Assembly (NCBI GenBank): GCA_018242665.1 | Contig: JAFEBL010000010.1 | Coordinates: forward strand, 62,001 to 126,000 | Length of the DNA: 64,000 nucleotides | Reading direction: 5' to 3' | Origin: Nitrospira sp. | GTDB taxonomy: Bacteria > Nitrospirota > Nitrospiria > Nitrospirales > Nitrospiraceae | Shown here: piece by piece, positions 43,327-51,722 of the stretch | Numbering within the stretch: the stretch's first letter is position 1 | Layout: each line of letters begins with the position of its first letter | Notes under the pieces: model-generated | The model's input: only the letters and a program-made list of their open reading frames with translations | Database searches by the model: none | Told to the model about the DNA's origin: nothing | Made by a program: the position numbers and the translations under genes

Positions 43327-45078
43327 CTACTTAAAATTCTGAATCTCATCCCACTCTTGTGGAGAAAACATCTTCTGCATATCCGTGAGACTTCTCCCTT
43401 TCGACAGCGCACATAACACCAGACACACCGCGAGGTATGTTTTGAGGTCGGCTAACTCTGGTGGAAGGTTGACCGGCTGCTGCCCTGCGAGAGGAAATGC
43501 GGGTATACTCGGACTGACCCCCCACCCTGTTGTTGAGGATGGCTTAACGCTATTAATCCAGGTTACTAGGGGGGCAGCCCAAGTCTGCTGTTGGTCCAGG
43601 ATGCGCAGAAAAATCTCAAACTCTGAAGCAAACGTGGAGTTCTCCCCTACTCCTAGGCATTGGCTGAGCGATGCGATATTTTTGCGGTTCCCAGGCTGTG
43701 CGAAGTAGTTCAACAGGTCGGTGAATGTAGCACTGAAGACCCATGGTTCATCTGGATCATTTGCTGCATGAGCGGGCACCATTGTGATGGGAAACCCGTT
43801 TCCGCGTCTATCCTCAACTAGCCTTTCCCGAACTTTGTACGGCTCGTGAGAGTTGATACTGAAAACTCTCGTGATATCTGGGATCTTGTACGGAACGCCT
43901 ACGGCACAATGATATCGTTGCTGTGTGATGGGGTCCCCTTCCAGCGAAATCCGAAGGCTTGGCAGGGTGTGGTTCAACCCGTGGTGAAACGTCTCCCCGC
44001 CAATGGTGGGAGAGCTAAAGGTGACCAAGCGCATGGCGCTCCATGGCCACGCTCGTAACGTTTGCGGCATGGCCGGCCCCGTCGCATTCGGCCCATATTC
44101 CGCCCCTAACAACATCGAGCTTGCAAATTGCCCCGCCAGTGCTCCTCCCAGACTGTGCCCCGTGACATGGATATATCTTGGAGGGGCGTTGTTGCGAGCC
44201 ACGTGAATTTTGGCCAGCGCGTCCATCAGCGTTGGTAAGATGGTCTTAAGGCTCGACCGAAACCCTGTAACCACTGAACCTGTCGAGCTGATAACTGCAT
44301 CTTTCTCAACCTTCTCAGAGATCCCTAGGTCCGTTACCCAGTCGGGGTTGCCTTTTTTTTCATTTGATTCGCTTGGCCTAAGCGTCCCGCTACGACTCCC
44401 CCGAAATACGATGAAGACATCGTACACCTGCAAGGCAGTATCTACCCTGGCGAGCACATACCCCATCATGCTCCAGAGGGGAGGTTTGGATTCCGAGCCG
44501 CCGGTTCCGCCCTCGAAGCAGTACAATAAGTCCGTTGCTTGAGGAGCTTGATACGTATTTAGTCTTAGTTTTAAAGTAGTAAGGGAGGGACGAACCGCGT
44601 GGATTGGATCTACTACGATTGTAGGTTGTGCTTGCGTCGAGGTCTTATATGGCCAGGGGCACGGCCCTCCCGTATCATATCGCACCATGCGAACGTCACC
44701 GATGCGATCGGTAATCTCAACTGGCGTATTGTAGATAAGCCACCCCTCCTTCTCCCTGCGGGGCCTGGTGAAGCCGGGTCGCCAGGGGTACAGGCGATCG
44801 TATCTGGACACGATTGGATCCAGGCGTTGATTATCAGTGTTTGGCCAATTCATGCACGAACTTGGCCCACGGTAGGCGGATGGACCTGGTTGTAGCCATT
44901 GATAACCATGAACGGTTGGCAGGAAACGTTTACGCCGCCTCATCGTCTTATCTATTGGTTTTACCCCCGCCTCACGCGTCTGCTCATAGTAAGGATCCAT
45001 GGGCCAGATGAGGGTCTGAGCATGTAACTGGTAGGAAAAGATGCAGAGGTCTAACAGATACACGGGCAAGTCATACAT
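43327..45078 (-). CDS. Class 3 lipase-like alpha/beta hydrolase
   Basis: A 583-aa hydrolase with the lipase-3 pattern: the oxyanion strand VYDVFIVFRGSRSG at about 218-231, the nucleophile elbow VTGHSLGGALAG (Ser309), and TFSSPTIGG downstream, where the catalytic Asp/His should follow. No signal peptide. The first 160 residues are unusual (many Trp, Tyr and Pro; an RRRKR patch at about 47-51) and not part of the lipase fold. It is the first gene of the unknown cluster, 144 bases before the giant protein. Its base composition is clearly more AT-rich than neighbouring genes, hinting at recent acquisition. Substrate unknown; lipids or polyesters are typical. Confidence 0.8.
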   Translation of the reverse strand: MYDLPVYLLDLCIFSYQLHAQTLIWPMDPYYEQTREAGVKPIDKTMRRRKRFLPTVHGYQWLQPGPSAYRGPSSCMNWPNTDNQRLDPIVSRYDRLYPWRPGFTRPRREKEGWLIYNTPVEITDRIGDVRMVRYDTGGPCPWPYKTSTQAQPTIVVDPIHAVRPSLTTLKLRLNTYQAPQATDLLYCFEGGTGGSESKPPLWSMMGYVLARVDTALQVYDVFIVFRGSRSGTLRPSESNEKKGNPDWVTDLGISEKVEKDAVISSTGSVVTGFRSSLKTILPTLMDALAKIHVARNNAPPRYIHVTGHSLGGALAGQFASSMLLGAEYGPNATGPAMPQTLRAWPWSAMRLVTFSSPTIGGETFHHGLNHTLPSLRISLEGDPITQQRYHCAVGVPYKIPDITRVFSINSHEPYKVRERLVEDRRGNGFPITMVPAHAANDPDEPWVFSATFTDLLNYFAQPGNRKNIASLSQCLGVGENSTFASEFEIFLRILDQQQTWAAPLVTWINSVKPSSTTGWGVSPSIPAFPLAGQQPVNLPPELADLKTYLAVCLVLCALSKGRSLTDMQKMFSPQEWDEIQNFK

Positions 45079-45927
45079 GGTGAGCGTTCTCCACTTCGAA
45101 CGTTCAAGACAACTCGATCGCTCTCAACTCAAGCATATGCACGCCTATTTACGTAGCTATCATTCAGAACGGGGCGCATTGTTGTCCCTTCGGGGTTCCA
45201 AGTCAACAGAATTCTCATGGACCCTCTCTAAGTGTTCTCCACCATCATGTTTGTCTCGTGTCACCAGAGCTCAAGTCGCAGCACGTCCCGTACACGCCCG
45301 GAATGGCTCACACCCTCCAGCCATTCCCCAACGAGCTCCAATAATCGCCACTCAGATGGATTAAAACGCACATCTGTTCTTGACTATTTTGGCGCCCGTT
45401 TCTGGAGCGGATGTTGTGGCAGGAAACGCCATAATTTCGGCTAAGGCGAATTTCTTCTGTGCATAAGTCAAGAGCCATTTGGGGAAGGCCGGAAAATAAA
45501 CATGAATTCACAGGCGAATGTCGGAAATCATGGCGAGGTGTACAAATATGAATGCTAATACATACACACGGAATACGTCCCACAAGATATTGTGGTCGAT
45601 GATCAACCCATCTCTATGCTCAACAAATAGGCAACTTGGTGCGGGGCGTGGATTGCAGGCGTTATTCGCGCACGGGGGAAAGACTATCAACAGAGATATC
45701 CACAGATTTTGGGGAGAGGATTTTTTTCGCGGAATGTCTCTTTTCTTCGTTGAAACCTCGAACCCATTCCCCTAGAATCGCGCCGCGACGTCGTCCCTCT
45801 ACCACGGATTTTTGGCGCGTTCGCGAACGATACGATAGCAGGAGGCTCACTCCGAGGTTTCCTGGCAGTTCTTCCTCCTTACCGCCGGCTGCAGCGCCAG
45901 CATCACCGGCCTCTGTAGCGCCGATCT
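45079..45927. other. AT-richer intergenic stretch without a gene
   Basis: About 850 bases between the lipase gene start and the end of the first modC gene. No frame has a ribosome site and credible protein. Composition is clearly lower in GC than the rest. It should hold the promoter of the unknown cluster and the 3' region of the mod operon; no strong terminator or promoter was pinned down. Confidence 0.55.
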
Positions 45928-47022
45928 CTACTCACCTTGCCTCGAGACCAAATGGACCGCTCCGGCCTTGATCGCCGCGGTGATCACGAGCCCGGAACTC
46001 AGCTTGAACTCCTCCGCCGTCGATCGCGTGACCATCGCGACAAGTGGAAATCCACAATCCAGGGTCACCCGGGCCAACGCGCCCAACATGGTCACCGACT
46101 GAACCGTCCCGATGAGATGATTGCGGGCACTGCTCGTTGAGGCCTTTCCCTGCTCCAACACCACATCCTCCGCCCGGATGCAGGCAAACACGTCCGGGCT
46201 GATCGATTCCGCCTCAAGGGCCATGAGGCTCGTGCCGTCGACGTCGACCCGCACCATGCCGCCGGTGGCCTCCACCACCCGCCCCTTCACCACGGTTTCG
46301 ACACCAACCACTCGCGCCACGTCAGCATTGTGCGGACGGCTGAACACGTCGATCGGTGCCCCCACCTGCAAGACGTTTCCTGCGCTGATCACCGCCATGA
46401 CATCGCCCAACGTCAGCGCCTCGGCCCAATCGTGCGTGACAATAATCGACGGCAGGGCCAGCTGCTTCAGGAGCGCCCGGAGTTCATCACGCAAATGCAG
46501 TCTGGTCGGCGCATCCAATGCGGACAAGGGTTCGTCCAGCAGCAATAGCAGCGGCCGGGGCGCCACGGCTCGCGCCAGCGCGACACGCTGTTGTTGCCCC
46601 CCGGATAGTTCCCTGGGCTTGGCCTGCTCCAACCCGCGTAGTTGAAACAGCTCTATCACTTCATCGACCCGTTTCTTCCGTTCACTAGATGAGAGATGGC
46701 TCAATCCATAGGCAATGTTGCCTGCCACGGTATAGGTCGGAAATAACGCATAGTCTTGCGACATGTAGCCGATATGGCGCTCTTGAGGCGGCACACGCAC
46801 TCCCGAGGCCGTGTCCAGCCACAGCCTCGATACAAAGCGGATGGTGCCTTCCTCAGGCCATTCAAGCCCTGCGACAGATCGCAAGATGGTGGTTTTGCCC
46901 GACCCTGACGGGCCGAACAGAATCAACACCGTCGCCCCTTCGATCGAGTACTGGATCTGCGCGCGAATCGGCGCCCGACCAGGGAACGTCTTCACGAGAT
47001 GGATGGTTATTTCCGCGGCCAT
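45928..47022 (-). CDS. modC: Molybdate/tungstate ABC transporter ATPase, copy 1
   Basis: ABC ATPase of 364 aa. Walker A GPSGSGKTT, signature [14 protein letters not shown], Walker [14 protein letters not shown] and the switch His in VTHDWAE are intact. The C-terminal about 130 residues form a TOBE/Mop-type oxyanion-binding domain (SSARNHLIGTVQSV). The ATG at 47022 lies inside modB copy 1 (16-bp overlap); a GTG three codons earlier is less likely. It powers uptake of molybdate or tungstate with the permease. Closely similar to copy 2 about 2.7 kb away. Confidence 0.9.
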   Translation of the reverse strand: MAAEITIHLVKTFPGRAPIRAQIQYSIEGATVLILFGPSGSGKTTILRSVAGLEWPEEGTIRFVSRLWLDTASGVRVPPQERHIGYMSQDYALFPTYTVAGNIAYGLSHLSSSERKKRVDEVIELFQLRGLEQAKPRELSGGQQQRVALARAVAPRPLLLLLDEPLSALDAPTRLHLRDELRALLKQLALPSIIVTHDWAEALTLGDVMAVISAGNVLQVGAPIDVFSRPHNADVARVVGVETVVKGRVVEATGGMVRVDVDGTSLMALEAESISPDVFACIRAEDVVLEQGKASTSSARNHLIGTVQSVTMLGALARVTLDCGFPLVAMVTRSTAEEFKLSSGLVITAAIKAGAVHLVSRQGE

Positions 47023-47681
47023 GCTGCCCACACGTTTCGATTGACGGCATACACTACTAACAACACCGCATACGACACCACCAGCAGAAACAGCGCCGTC
47101 TTCGCTGCACCGGCATAATTCAACGCCTGTACCTCATCATAGATATCGATGGACACCGTGCGGGTGGAGCCTTCCAGGTTCCCGCCGATCATCAGCACCA
47201 CACCAAATTCCCCCATCGTATGGGCAAAACTCAGCACGGCGCCAGTCACGAGCCCCGCAGTGGATAGCGGCACGATCAATTTGAAAAACGTGCGGAGTTT
47301 CGACACCCCCAACGTCCAGGAGGCTTCAATCACCCGCCGATCGACCTGATCGAACGCCGCCGCAAACGGCTGCACTGCGAACGGCAGACTATAGAGAATC
47401 GACGCGAGGAGTAAGCCTTCGAAGGTAAAGGGCAGCGGATGGCCGACGAGGTCGGCATAGAGACGCCCAAACGGGCTGTGCGGACCGATGGCGATAAGAA
47501 TGTAGAAACCGAGCACGGTCGGCGGGAGCACCAGTGGCAACGCGACCACGGACTCGACGAGAAATTTCCAGCGCCAATGTGAAAAACTGAGCCAATAGGC
47601 GATGGGAAGGCCGACAAATAGGAGCGCCACTGCCGTCAAGCCGGCAAGCTTGCACGTGACCCAAATCGCAATCCAGTTCAC
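47007..47681 (-). CDS. modB: Molybdate ABC transporter permease, copy 1
   Basis: Inner-membrane permease of 224 aa with about five membrane helices. The conserved cytoplasmic loop EASWTLGVSKLRTFFKLIVP contacts the ATPase. It starts with GTG, as does copy 2. Of 224 residues about 24 differ from copy 2 by my count (about 89% identity). The gene runs into modC and follows a mop gene by 81 bases. No binding-protein gene is in this immediate set; ModA proteins lie further upstream. Confidence 0.9.
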   Translation of the reverse strand: MNWIAIWVTCKLAGLTAVALLFVGLPIAYWLSFSHWRWKFLVESVVALPLVLPPTVLGFYILIAIGPHSPFGRLYADLVGHPLPFTFEGLLLASILYSLPFAVQPFAAAFDQVDRRVIEASWTLGVSKLRTFFKLIVPLSTAGLVTGAVLSFAHTMGEFGVVLMIGGNLEGSTRTVSIDIYDEVQALNYAGAAKTALFLLVVSYAVLLVVYAVNRNVWAAWPRK

Positions 47682-47762
47682 ACCCCTGCCAGCCTCTCGG
47701 AGATCATTCCCGACCGGCCCATACTAGGCAGGCCGGCCGGGAAGATCAACTGCCCGCGAGGC

Positions 47763-47966
47763 TTACTTGCCGATCATCACCTCGGTCGCCTTCACGGCCA
47801 CGGTGACGCTATCGTTCACCTTCAGGCCCATGCTCTTGACCGACCCTTCGGTGATCGCCGCGACAAAATCCAAATTGCCGACCTTGACCGTCACTTCAGC
47901 CATCGCGGCGCCCTCGTTGATGCGGGTGATCGTGCCCTGAAATTGATTGCGTGCGCTCAGTTTCAT
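47763..47966 (-). CDS. mop: Molbindin (Mop), copy 1
   Basis: A 67-aa single Mop/TOBE domain (MKLSARNQFQGTITRI; SVKSMGLKVNDSVTVAVKAT), the fold that binds molybdate or tungstate in small oligomers and may store or buffer it in the cytoplasm. AAGGAG precedes the ATG. It lies 10 bases after the HTH-Mop gene. It differs at about 8 of 67 positions from copy 2. Confidence 0.9.
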   Translation of the reverse strand: MKLSARNQFQGTITRINEGAAMAEVTVKVGNLDFVAAITEGSVKSMGLKVNDSVTVAVKATEVMIGK

Positions 47967-47976
47967 GATGTGCTCC

Positions 47977-48375
47977 TTAGTTCTTCACCACCATGACTTC
48001 GGTTGCCTTGACGAGGGCGACGGCGGAATCTCCGATTCGAAGCCCCAGCGCATCAAGCGCATCCCGGGTAATCACGGCAGTGATAATATGTGGTCCGATA
48101 TCGATGTCGATTTGCGCCATAATGGCGTCTCGCTTGATCGCCATGACCCGCCCGATCAACTTGTTTCGACCGCTCACGTCTTCCGTGCCGGCCTTTTTGG
48201 TTCCAAGCCATTGATCGAGCAGCGCCCGTTTGAAGCGGTACCGTCCTCCGATTTTCGGCGCCTGAATTTTGCCGTCCCAGATGTAGCGATAAAAAGTCGG
48301 GAGCGTGAGACGCACATAGCGGGCCGCTTCCCTGGCTGTGAACACGTCTCCTTTTCCCGATGGCTTTTTCGGCAT
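47977..48375 (-). CDS. HTH-Mop molybdate-responsive regulator
   Basis: A 132-aa protein combining an excisionase/MerR-type helix-turn-helix (residues about 8-55: FTAREAARYVRLTLPTFYRY, IGGRYRFKRALLDQWL) with one C-terminal Mop domain (about 65-132). Classical ModE has a LysR-like winged helix and two Mop domains, so this is a smaller design for the same task: sensing molybdate/tungstate and controlling transport. ATG at 48375 follows AAAGGA. It heads the mop-modB-modC copy 1 set; palindromes lie just upstream. Confidence 0.85.
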   Translation of the reverse strand: MPKKPSGKGDVFTAREAARYVRLTLPTFYRYIWDGKIQAPKIGGRYRFKRALLDQWLGTKKAGTEDVSGRNKLIGRVMAIKRDAIMAQIDIDIGPHIITAVITRDALDALGLRIGDSAVALVKATEVMVVKN

Positions 48376-48398
48376 GCTGAGAGGTCCTTTACTCAGCC

Positions 48399-48431
48399 TG
48401 ATCACCACTCAAGGGGCTGATCAGCTGATCA
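48399..48431. promoter_or_regulatory. Cluster of TGATCA sites upstream of the HTH-Mop gene
   Basis: TGATCA occurs at 48399-48404 and twice within the perfect 14-bp palindrome TGATCAGCTGATCA at 48418-48431. The block lies 24-56 bases upstream of the regulator's start codon. A candidate operator for the HTH-Mop regulator or a hairpin in its leader. Confidence 0.5.
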
Positions 48432-48616
48432 TGCATTCACCTCCTTTCCCTGGCACCACGTTTCGACGTCGGCACCGGCGATCCATGCGTATCCTAGCAA
48501 GATCGAGTGAGAAGAGGAGGTGAGTGTCGTGAGAATTTATCGATAGTGCCTGTCCGTGGATGCGGTCACGCCCGAGGCGAGTTCGCACCCTGTTGTTTCA
48601 CACCCAAGTGCCACAG

Positions 48617-49711
48617 TTACGAATCCTGACGAGACACCAAATGCACGGCCCCGGCCTTGATCACGGCGATCACCGGCTGGCCTGCCCCCAACTGCAAATC
48701 CTCCACAGAGGAACGGGTCACCAACGCCACCAGGGGAAAGCCGCAGTCCAGCGTCACTCGCGCCATGGCCCCCAGCGTGGCGACCGCCGTCACCCTTCCT
48801 GCCAACTGATTGCGCGCACTACTGGCGGCGATGGGACCGCGTTCCAACGCGATATCTTCCGCCCGGATGCATACGTAGACGTCGGGGCCGCCGGCTTCTC
48901 CCTCCATGGCATTCACCACGATCCCGTTCACGTCCACACGAAACATTCCTCCCGCCGCCCACACCACCCGCCCTTTGACCACCGTCTCCACCCCCACGGC
49001 ATGCGCCACCTCCGCATTCCGCGGACGGCTGAACACCTCCAGCGGCGTGCCGATCTGCAGGACCTCTCCTCCGCTCACCACGGCCATGAGATCGCCCAGC
49101 GTCAGGGCTTCGGCCCAGTCATGCGTGACGATGATCGACGGCAAGGCCAACTGCTTGAGGAGACGACGCAGTTCATCGCGAAGATAGATGCGCGTCGGCC
49201 CGTCTAAGGCGGACAACGGTTCATCCAGCAACAACAGGAGGGGGCGCGGCGCGACGGCTCGCGCCAGCGCGACCCGCTGCTGTTGGCCGCCCGAAAGTTC
49301 TCCCGGCTTGGCATGTTCCAATCCACGCAGTTGAAACAGATCCAACACTTCGGTCACGCGCGCTTTGCGCTCCTGCGAGGACAGATGGCCGAGCCCGTAT
49401 TCGATATTACCCGCCACCGTGTAGGTGGGGAACAGCGCATAGTCCTGGGACATGTAGCCGACATGCCGTTCTTGTGGCGGCACGCGAATGCCGGCCCCCG
49501 TATCCAGCCAGATGCGGGAGACGAATCGAATCCGCCCTTCCTCCGGCCATTCGAGTCCGGCCAGGGATCGGAGAATCGTGCTCTTGCCGGCGCCAGACGG
49601 GCCGAACAGAATAAGGACGGTGGAAGCATCGACGGGGTAGCGGATCCGCGCATGAATGGGCACGCGGCCGGCATAGGCCTTGACGATGTCGAGCGCTATT
49701 TCTGCGGCCAT
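48617..49711 (-). CDS. modC: Molybdate/tungstate ABC transporter ATPase, copy 2
   Basis: ABC ATPase of 364 aa, same length and layout as copy 1: Walker [39 protein letters not shown] and a C-terminal TOBE/Mop region ([14 protein letters not shown]). Start ATG at 49711 lies within modB copy 2 with the same 16-bp overlap as copy 1. It ends the modA-lipoprotein-VOC-mop-modB-modC series. The conserved overlap shows that the modB-modC-mop block was duplicated as a unit. Confidence 0.9.
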   Translation of the reverse strand: MAAEIALDIVKAYAGRVPIHARIRYPVDASTVLILFGPSGAGKSTILRSLAGLEWPEEGRIRFVSRIWLDTGAGIRVPPQERHVGYMSQDYALFPTYTVAGNIEYGLGHLSSQERKARVTEVLDLFQLRGLEHAKPGELSGGQQQRVALARAVAPRPLLLLLDEPLSALDGPTRIYLRDELRRLLKQLALPSIIVTHDWAEALTLGDLMAVVSGGEVLQIGTPLEVFSRPRNAEVAHAVGVETVVKGRVVWAAGGMFRVDVNGIVVNAMEGEAGGPDVYVCIRAEDIALERGPIAASSARNQLAGRVTAVATLGAMARVTLDCGFPLVALVTRSSVEDLQLGAGQPVIAVIKAGAVHLVSRQDS

Positions 49712-50370
49712 GCCGCCCACACATTCCGGTTGACCGCATAGACGAGGAGCAGCACGGCATACGACACCACAAACAAGAACAACGCCGTCTCCGCGGCGCC
49801 GGTGTAGTTCAACGCCTGGACTTCATCATAGATGTCGATCGAGACGGTGCGCGTCGTGCCTTCCAGGTTGCCGCCGACCATCAAGACCACTCCAAATTCC
49901 CCCATCGTATGCGCAAAACTCAGCACGACTCCGGTGACCAGGCCTGCGGTGGACATGGGCAGGATCAACTTGAAAAACGTCGTCAGTTTGGACACGCCGA
50001 GTGTCCAGGACGCTTCGATGAGCCGCCGATCCACCTGTTCAAATGCGGCGGCAAACGGCTGCACCGCAAACGGCAGGCTGTACAGAATGGACGCGAGCAG
50101 CAACCCTTCGAAGGTAAAGGGAAGCGGATGGCCCACGAGTTCGGCATACAACCGGCCGAATGGACTCCGGGGCCCGATGGCCAACAGAATGTAAAATCCG
50201 AGCACAGTCGGCGGGAGCACCAGCGGAAGCGCCACCACCGACTCGACCATGAACTTCCAGCGCCACCGGGAAAAACTGACCCAATAGGCGATGGGCAAAC
50301 CGATGAGCAGCAGCACGAGCGCGGTGAGACCAGCCAGCTTTACCGTGACCCAAATCGCGATCCAATTCAC
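49696..50370 (-). CDS. modB: Molybdate ABC transporter permease, copy 2
   Basis: Permease of 224 aa with the EASWTLGVSKLTTFFKLILP coupling loop and conserved GEFGVVLMVGGNLEG. Begins with GTG as in copy 1. Changes relative to copy 1 are mostly conservative membrane substitutions (Leu/Val/Ile). It follows mop copy 2 by 72 bases. Confidence 0.9.
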   Translation of the reverse strand: MNWIAIWVTVKLAGLTALVLLLIGLPIAYWVSFSRWRWKFMVESVVALPLVLPPTVLGFYILLAIGPRSPFGRLYAELVGHPLPFTFEGLLLASILYSLPFAVQPFAAAFEQVDRRLIEASWTLGVSKLTTFFKLILPMSTAGLVTGVVLSFAHTMGEFGVVLMVGGNLEGTTRTVSIDIYDEVQALNYTGAAETALFLFVVSYAVLLLVYAVNRNVWAAWPQK

Positions 50371-50442
50371 GCGTCCGCCCCACTACATCATCGGCGCCAT
50401 GACTTGAACACAGCGATCAGGACATGCCGCTTCCGCCGAATC

Positions 50443-50646
50443 TTACTTTCCGATCATGACCTCGGTGGCCTTCACCGCCACAATGACCGAATCATTGGTT
50501 TTCAGCCCCATGTGCTTGACGGAGCCTTCCGTAATGGCGGCCACAAATTCAAGGTTTCCGACCTTGACCGTCACTTCAGCCATCGCCTGCCCTTCCGTAA
50601 TTTTGGTCACCGTGCCTTGAAATTGATTTCTCGCGCTCAGTTTCAT
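50443..50646 (-). CDS. mop: Molbindin (Mop), copy 2
   Basis: A 67-aa Mop domain protein nearly identical to copy 1 (MKLSARNQFQGTVTKI at the start, VAVKATEVMIGK at the end). GAAAGGAG ribosome site. It lies 66 bases after the secreted VOC gene and before modB copy 2, so molybdate buffering and transport are co-expressed. Confidence 0.9.
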   Translation of the reverse strand: MKLSARNQFQGTVTKITEGQAMAEVTVKVGNLEFVAAITEGSVKHMGLKTNDSVIVAVKATEVMIGK

Positions 50647-50712
50647 TGCCGTGCTCCTTTCCTATGAAGGTGAGGCCCTATCTCCCGAGACAGGCCGATG
50701 CCGATCGCCGCG

Positions 50713-51330
50713 TCACGGCGCTGCTGTATATTGATCAAAGCCGATGAGAAACCCCTCAGGTCCGTACACTTCGAGGCGCACGGCCTTGCGATGACCACGC
50801 GTGACCTCAGGCTTCAGTTTGAACCGCACGACCTGCTGCCGCTCTTCTTCCGACATCGTCGCGGGCAATGACCGTTCCGAGATCTGACTCAATTCGGCAT
50901 GCACGGCCCGTGCGTCCGGCACCTCAAAATTGAGTTGGACCCATCCTGTCGGCCGGGGATGTTGCACATCCTGCCGGATTACCACATGGACGTGTCGATA
51001 ACAGTAGCCGCGAATCGCATCCTTCTGGGGATGGTCGATCGTCTCCCGGCGCTCCGCCTGCAGGATCTTTTCGAAAAACAGTTCATGCCGGGCGATATCC
51101 GACGTTTCAATCTGAATGTATTCAAATTGCGCCGGCGCAGCATCTTGGCCGACCCCTCGCGCTCCCTGATCGCCACCATCCTGCAGACAGGACAGACTCG
51201 AAGACCGCTGTGTCGATGCGGTCTCACTAGACGGCAGAGCCGCATGCGATTGGGATTCCTCTCCAGCCCAGGCCGGAGCGGACAGCGCCAGGAGCCCGCA
51301 GAAGCCAAGCCACATGCGCCGCTTCCTCAT
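50713..51330 (-). CDS. Exported VOC-superfamily protein
   Basis: A 205-aa protein with a signal peptide (cleavage near APAWAGEE), a low-complexity linker to about residue 65, then one vicinal-oxygen-chelate unit (EYIQIETSDIARHELFFEKI; VQLNFEVPDARAVHAEL; VRLEVYGPEGFLIGFDQY). Export of a VOC protein is unusual, since most are cytoplasmic. It overlaps the lipoprotein gene by four bases and precedes mop copy 2. Ligand unknown; a metal- or oxyanion-related role would fit the neighbours. Confidence 0.65.
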   Translation of the reverse strand: MRKRRMWLGFCGLLALSAPAWAGEESQSHAALPSSETASTQRSSSLSCLQDGGDQGARGVGQDAAPAQFEYIQIETSDIARHELFFEKILQAERRETIDHPQKDAIRGYCYRHVHVVIRQDVQHPRPTGWVQLNFEVPDARAVHAELSQISERSLPATMSEEERQQVVRFKLKPEVTRGHRKAVRLEVYGPEGFLIGFDQYTAAP

Positions 51331-51722
51331 CCTTTGGTCCGTCCCTGCGTGGCCCCTTCAGACCCCGGTTGCCGATCGGTCCCGCTGGCCTTGCATTCGA
51401 ACTGAATGCCCCAGCGCCTGCCTCTGGACTCATCCTCAGTACCTTCGATGATGCCCATCCCGGCGCTGGTGTATCCCTTTACCTCGCCTTCACGAATCAT
51501 GCGCCACCCGGTTCCGCACTTCGCTTGAATCGCTTCCAAGGCCGGCTTCCGATAGACGGACCCCATCGGACCACCGCGGTCCTCTTTGTAACTGTAGGTC
51601 ATGATTCCGCCATGGTCGGATTCGTGGCTCATCATGACCGCCTCGGAACAGCCCGCGACAGCGATCATGAACACCGCTCCGACAGAGAGCATGACGCGAT
51701 CAACTCGGCAGCGTGAATCCAT
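51327..51722 (-). CDS. Small lipoprotein
   Basis: A 131-aa protein with a lipobox (IAVAGC) about 25 residues from the first ATG. The mature part (ALEAIQAKCGTGWRMIREGEV) looks like a compact alpha/beta surface domain. The first ATG overlaps the end of modA; an in-frame ATG at 51692 would leave only a 15-residue signal lacking positive charge, so I keep the longer form. It is part of the modA-led operon. Function unknown. Confidence 0.65.
   Translation of the reverse strand: MDSRCRVDRVMLSVGAVFMIAVAGCSEAVMMSHESDHGGIMTYSYKEDRGGPMGSVYRKPALEAIQAKCGTGWRMIREGEVKGYTSAGMGIIEGTEDESRGRRWGIQFECKASGTDRQPGSEGATQGRTKG

Noticed and set aside
27642-45078. Contractile injection system or prophage
   Set aside because: A fibre-like protein is present, but no sheath, tube, baseplate, spike, ATPase, capsid or integrase gene could be recognised.
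24635-45927. Genomic island integrated at the tRNA-Met gene
   Set aside because: No integrase and no repeated copy of the tRNA 3' end was found at the far side of the unknown cluster.
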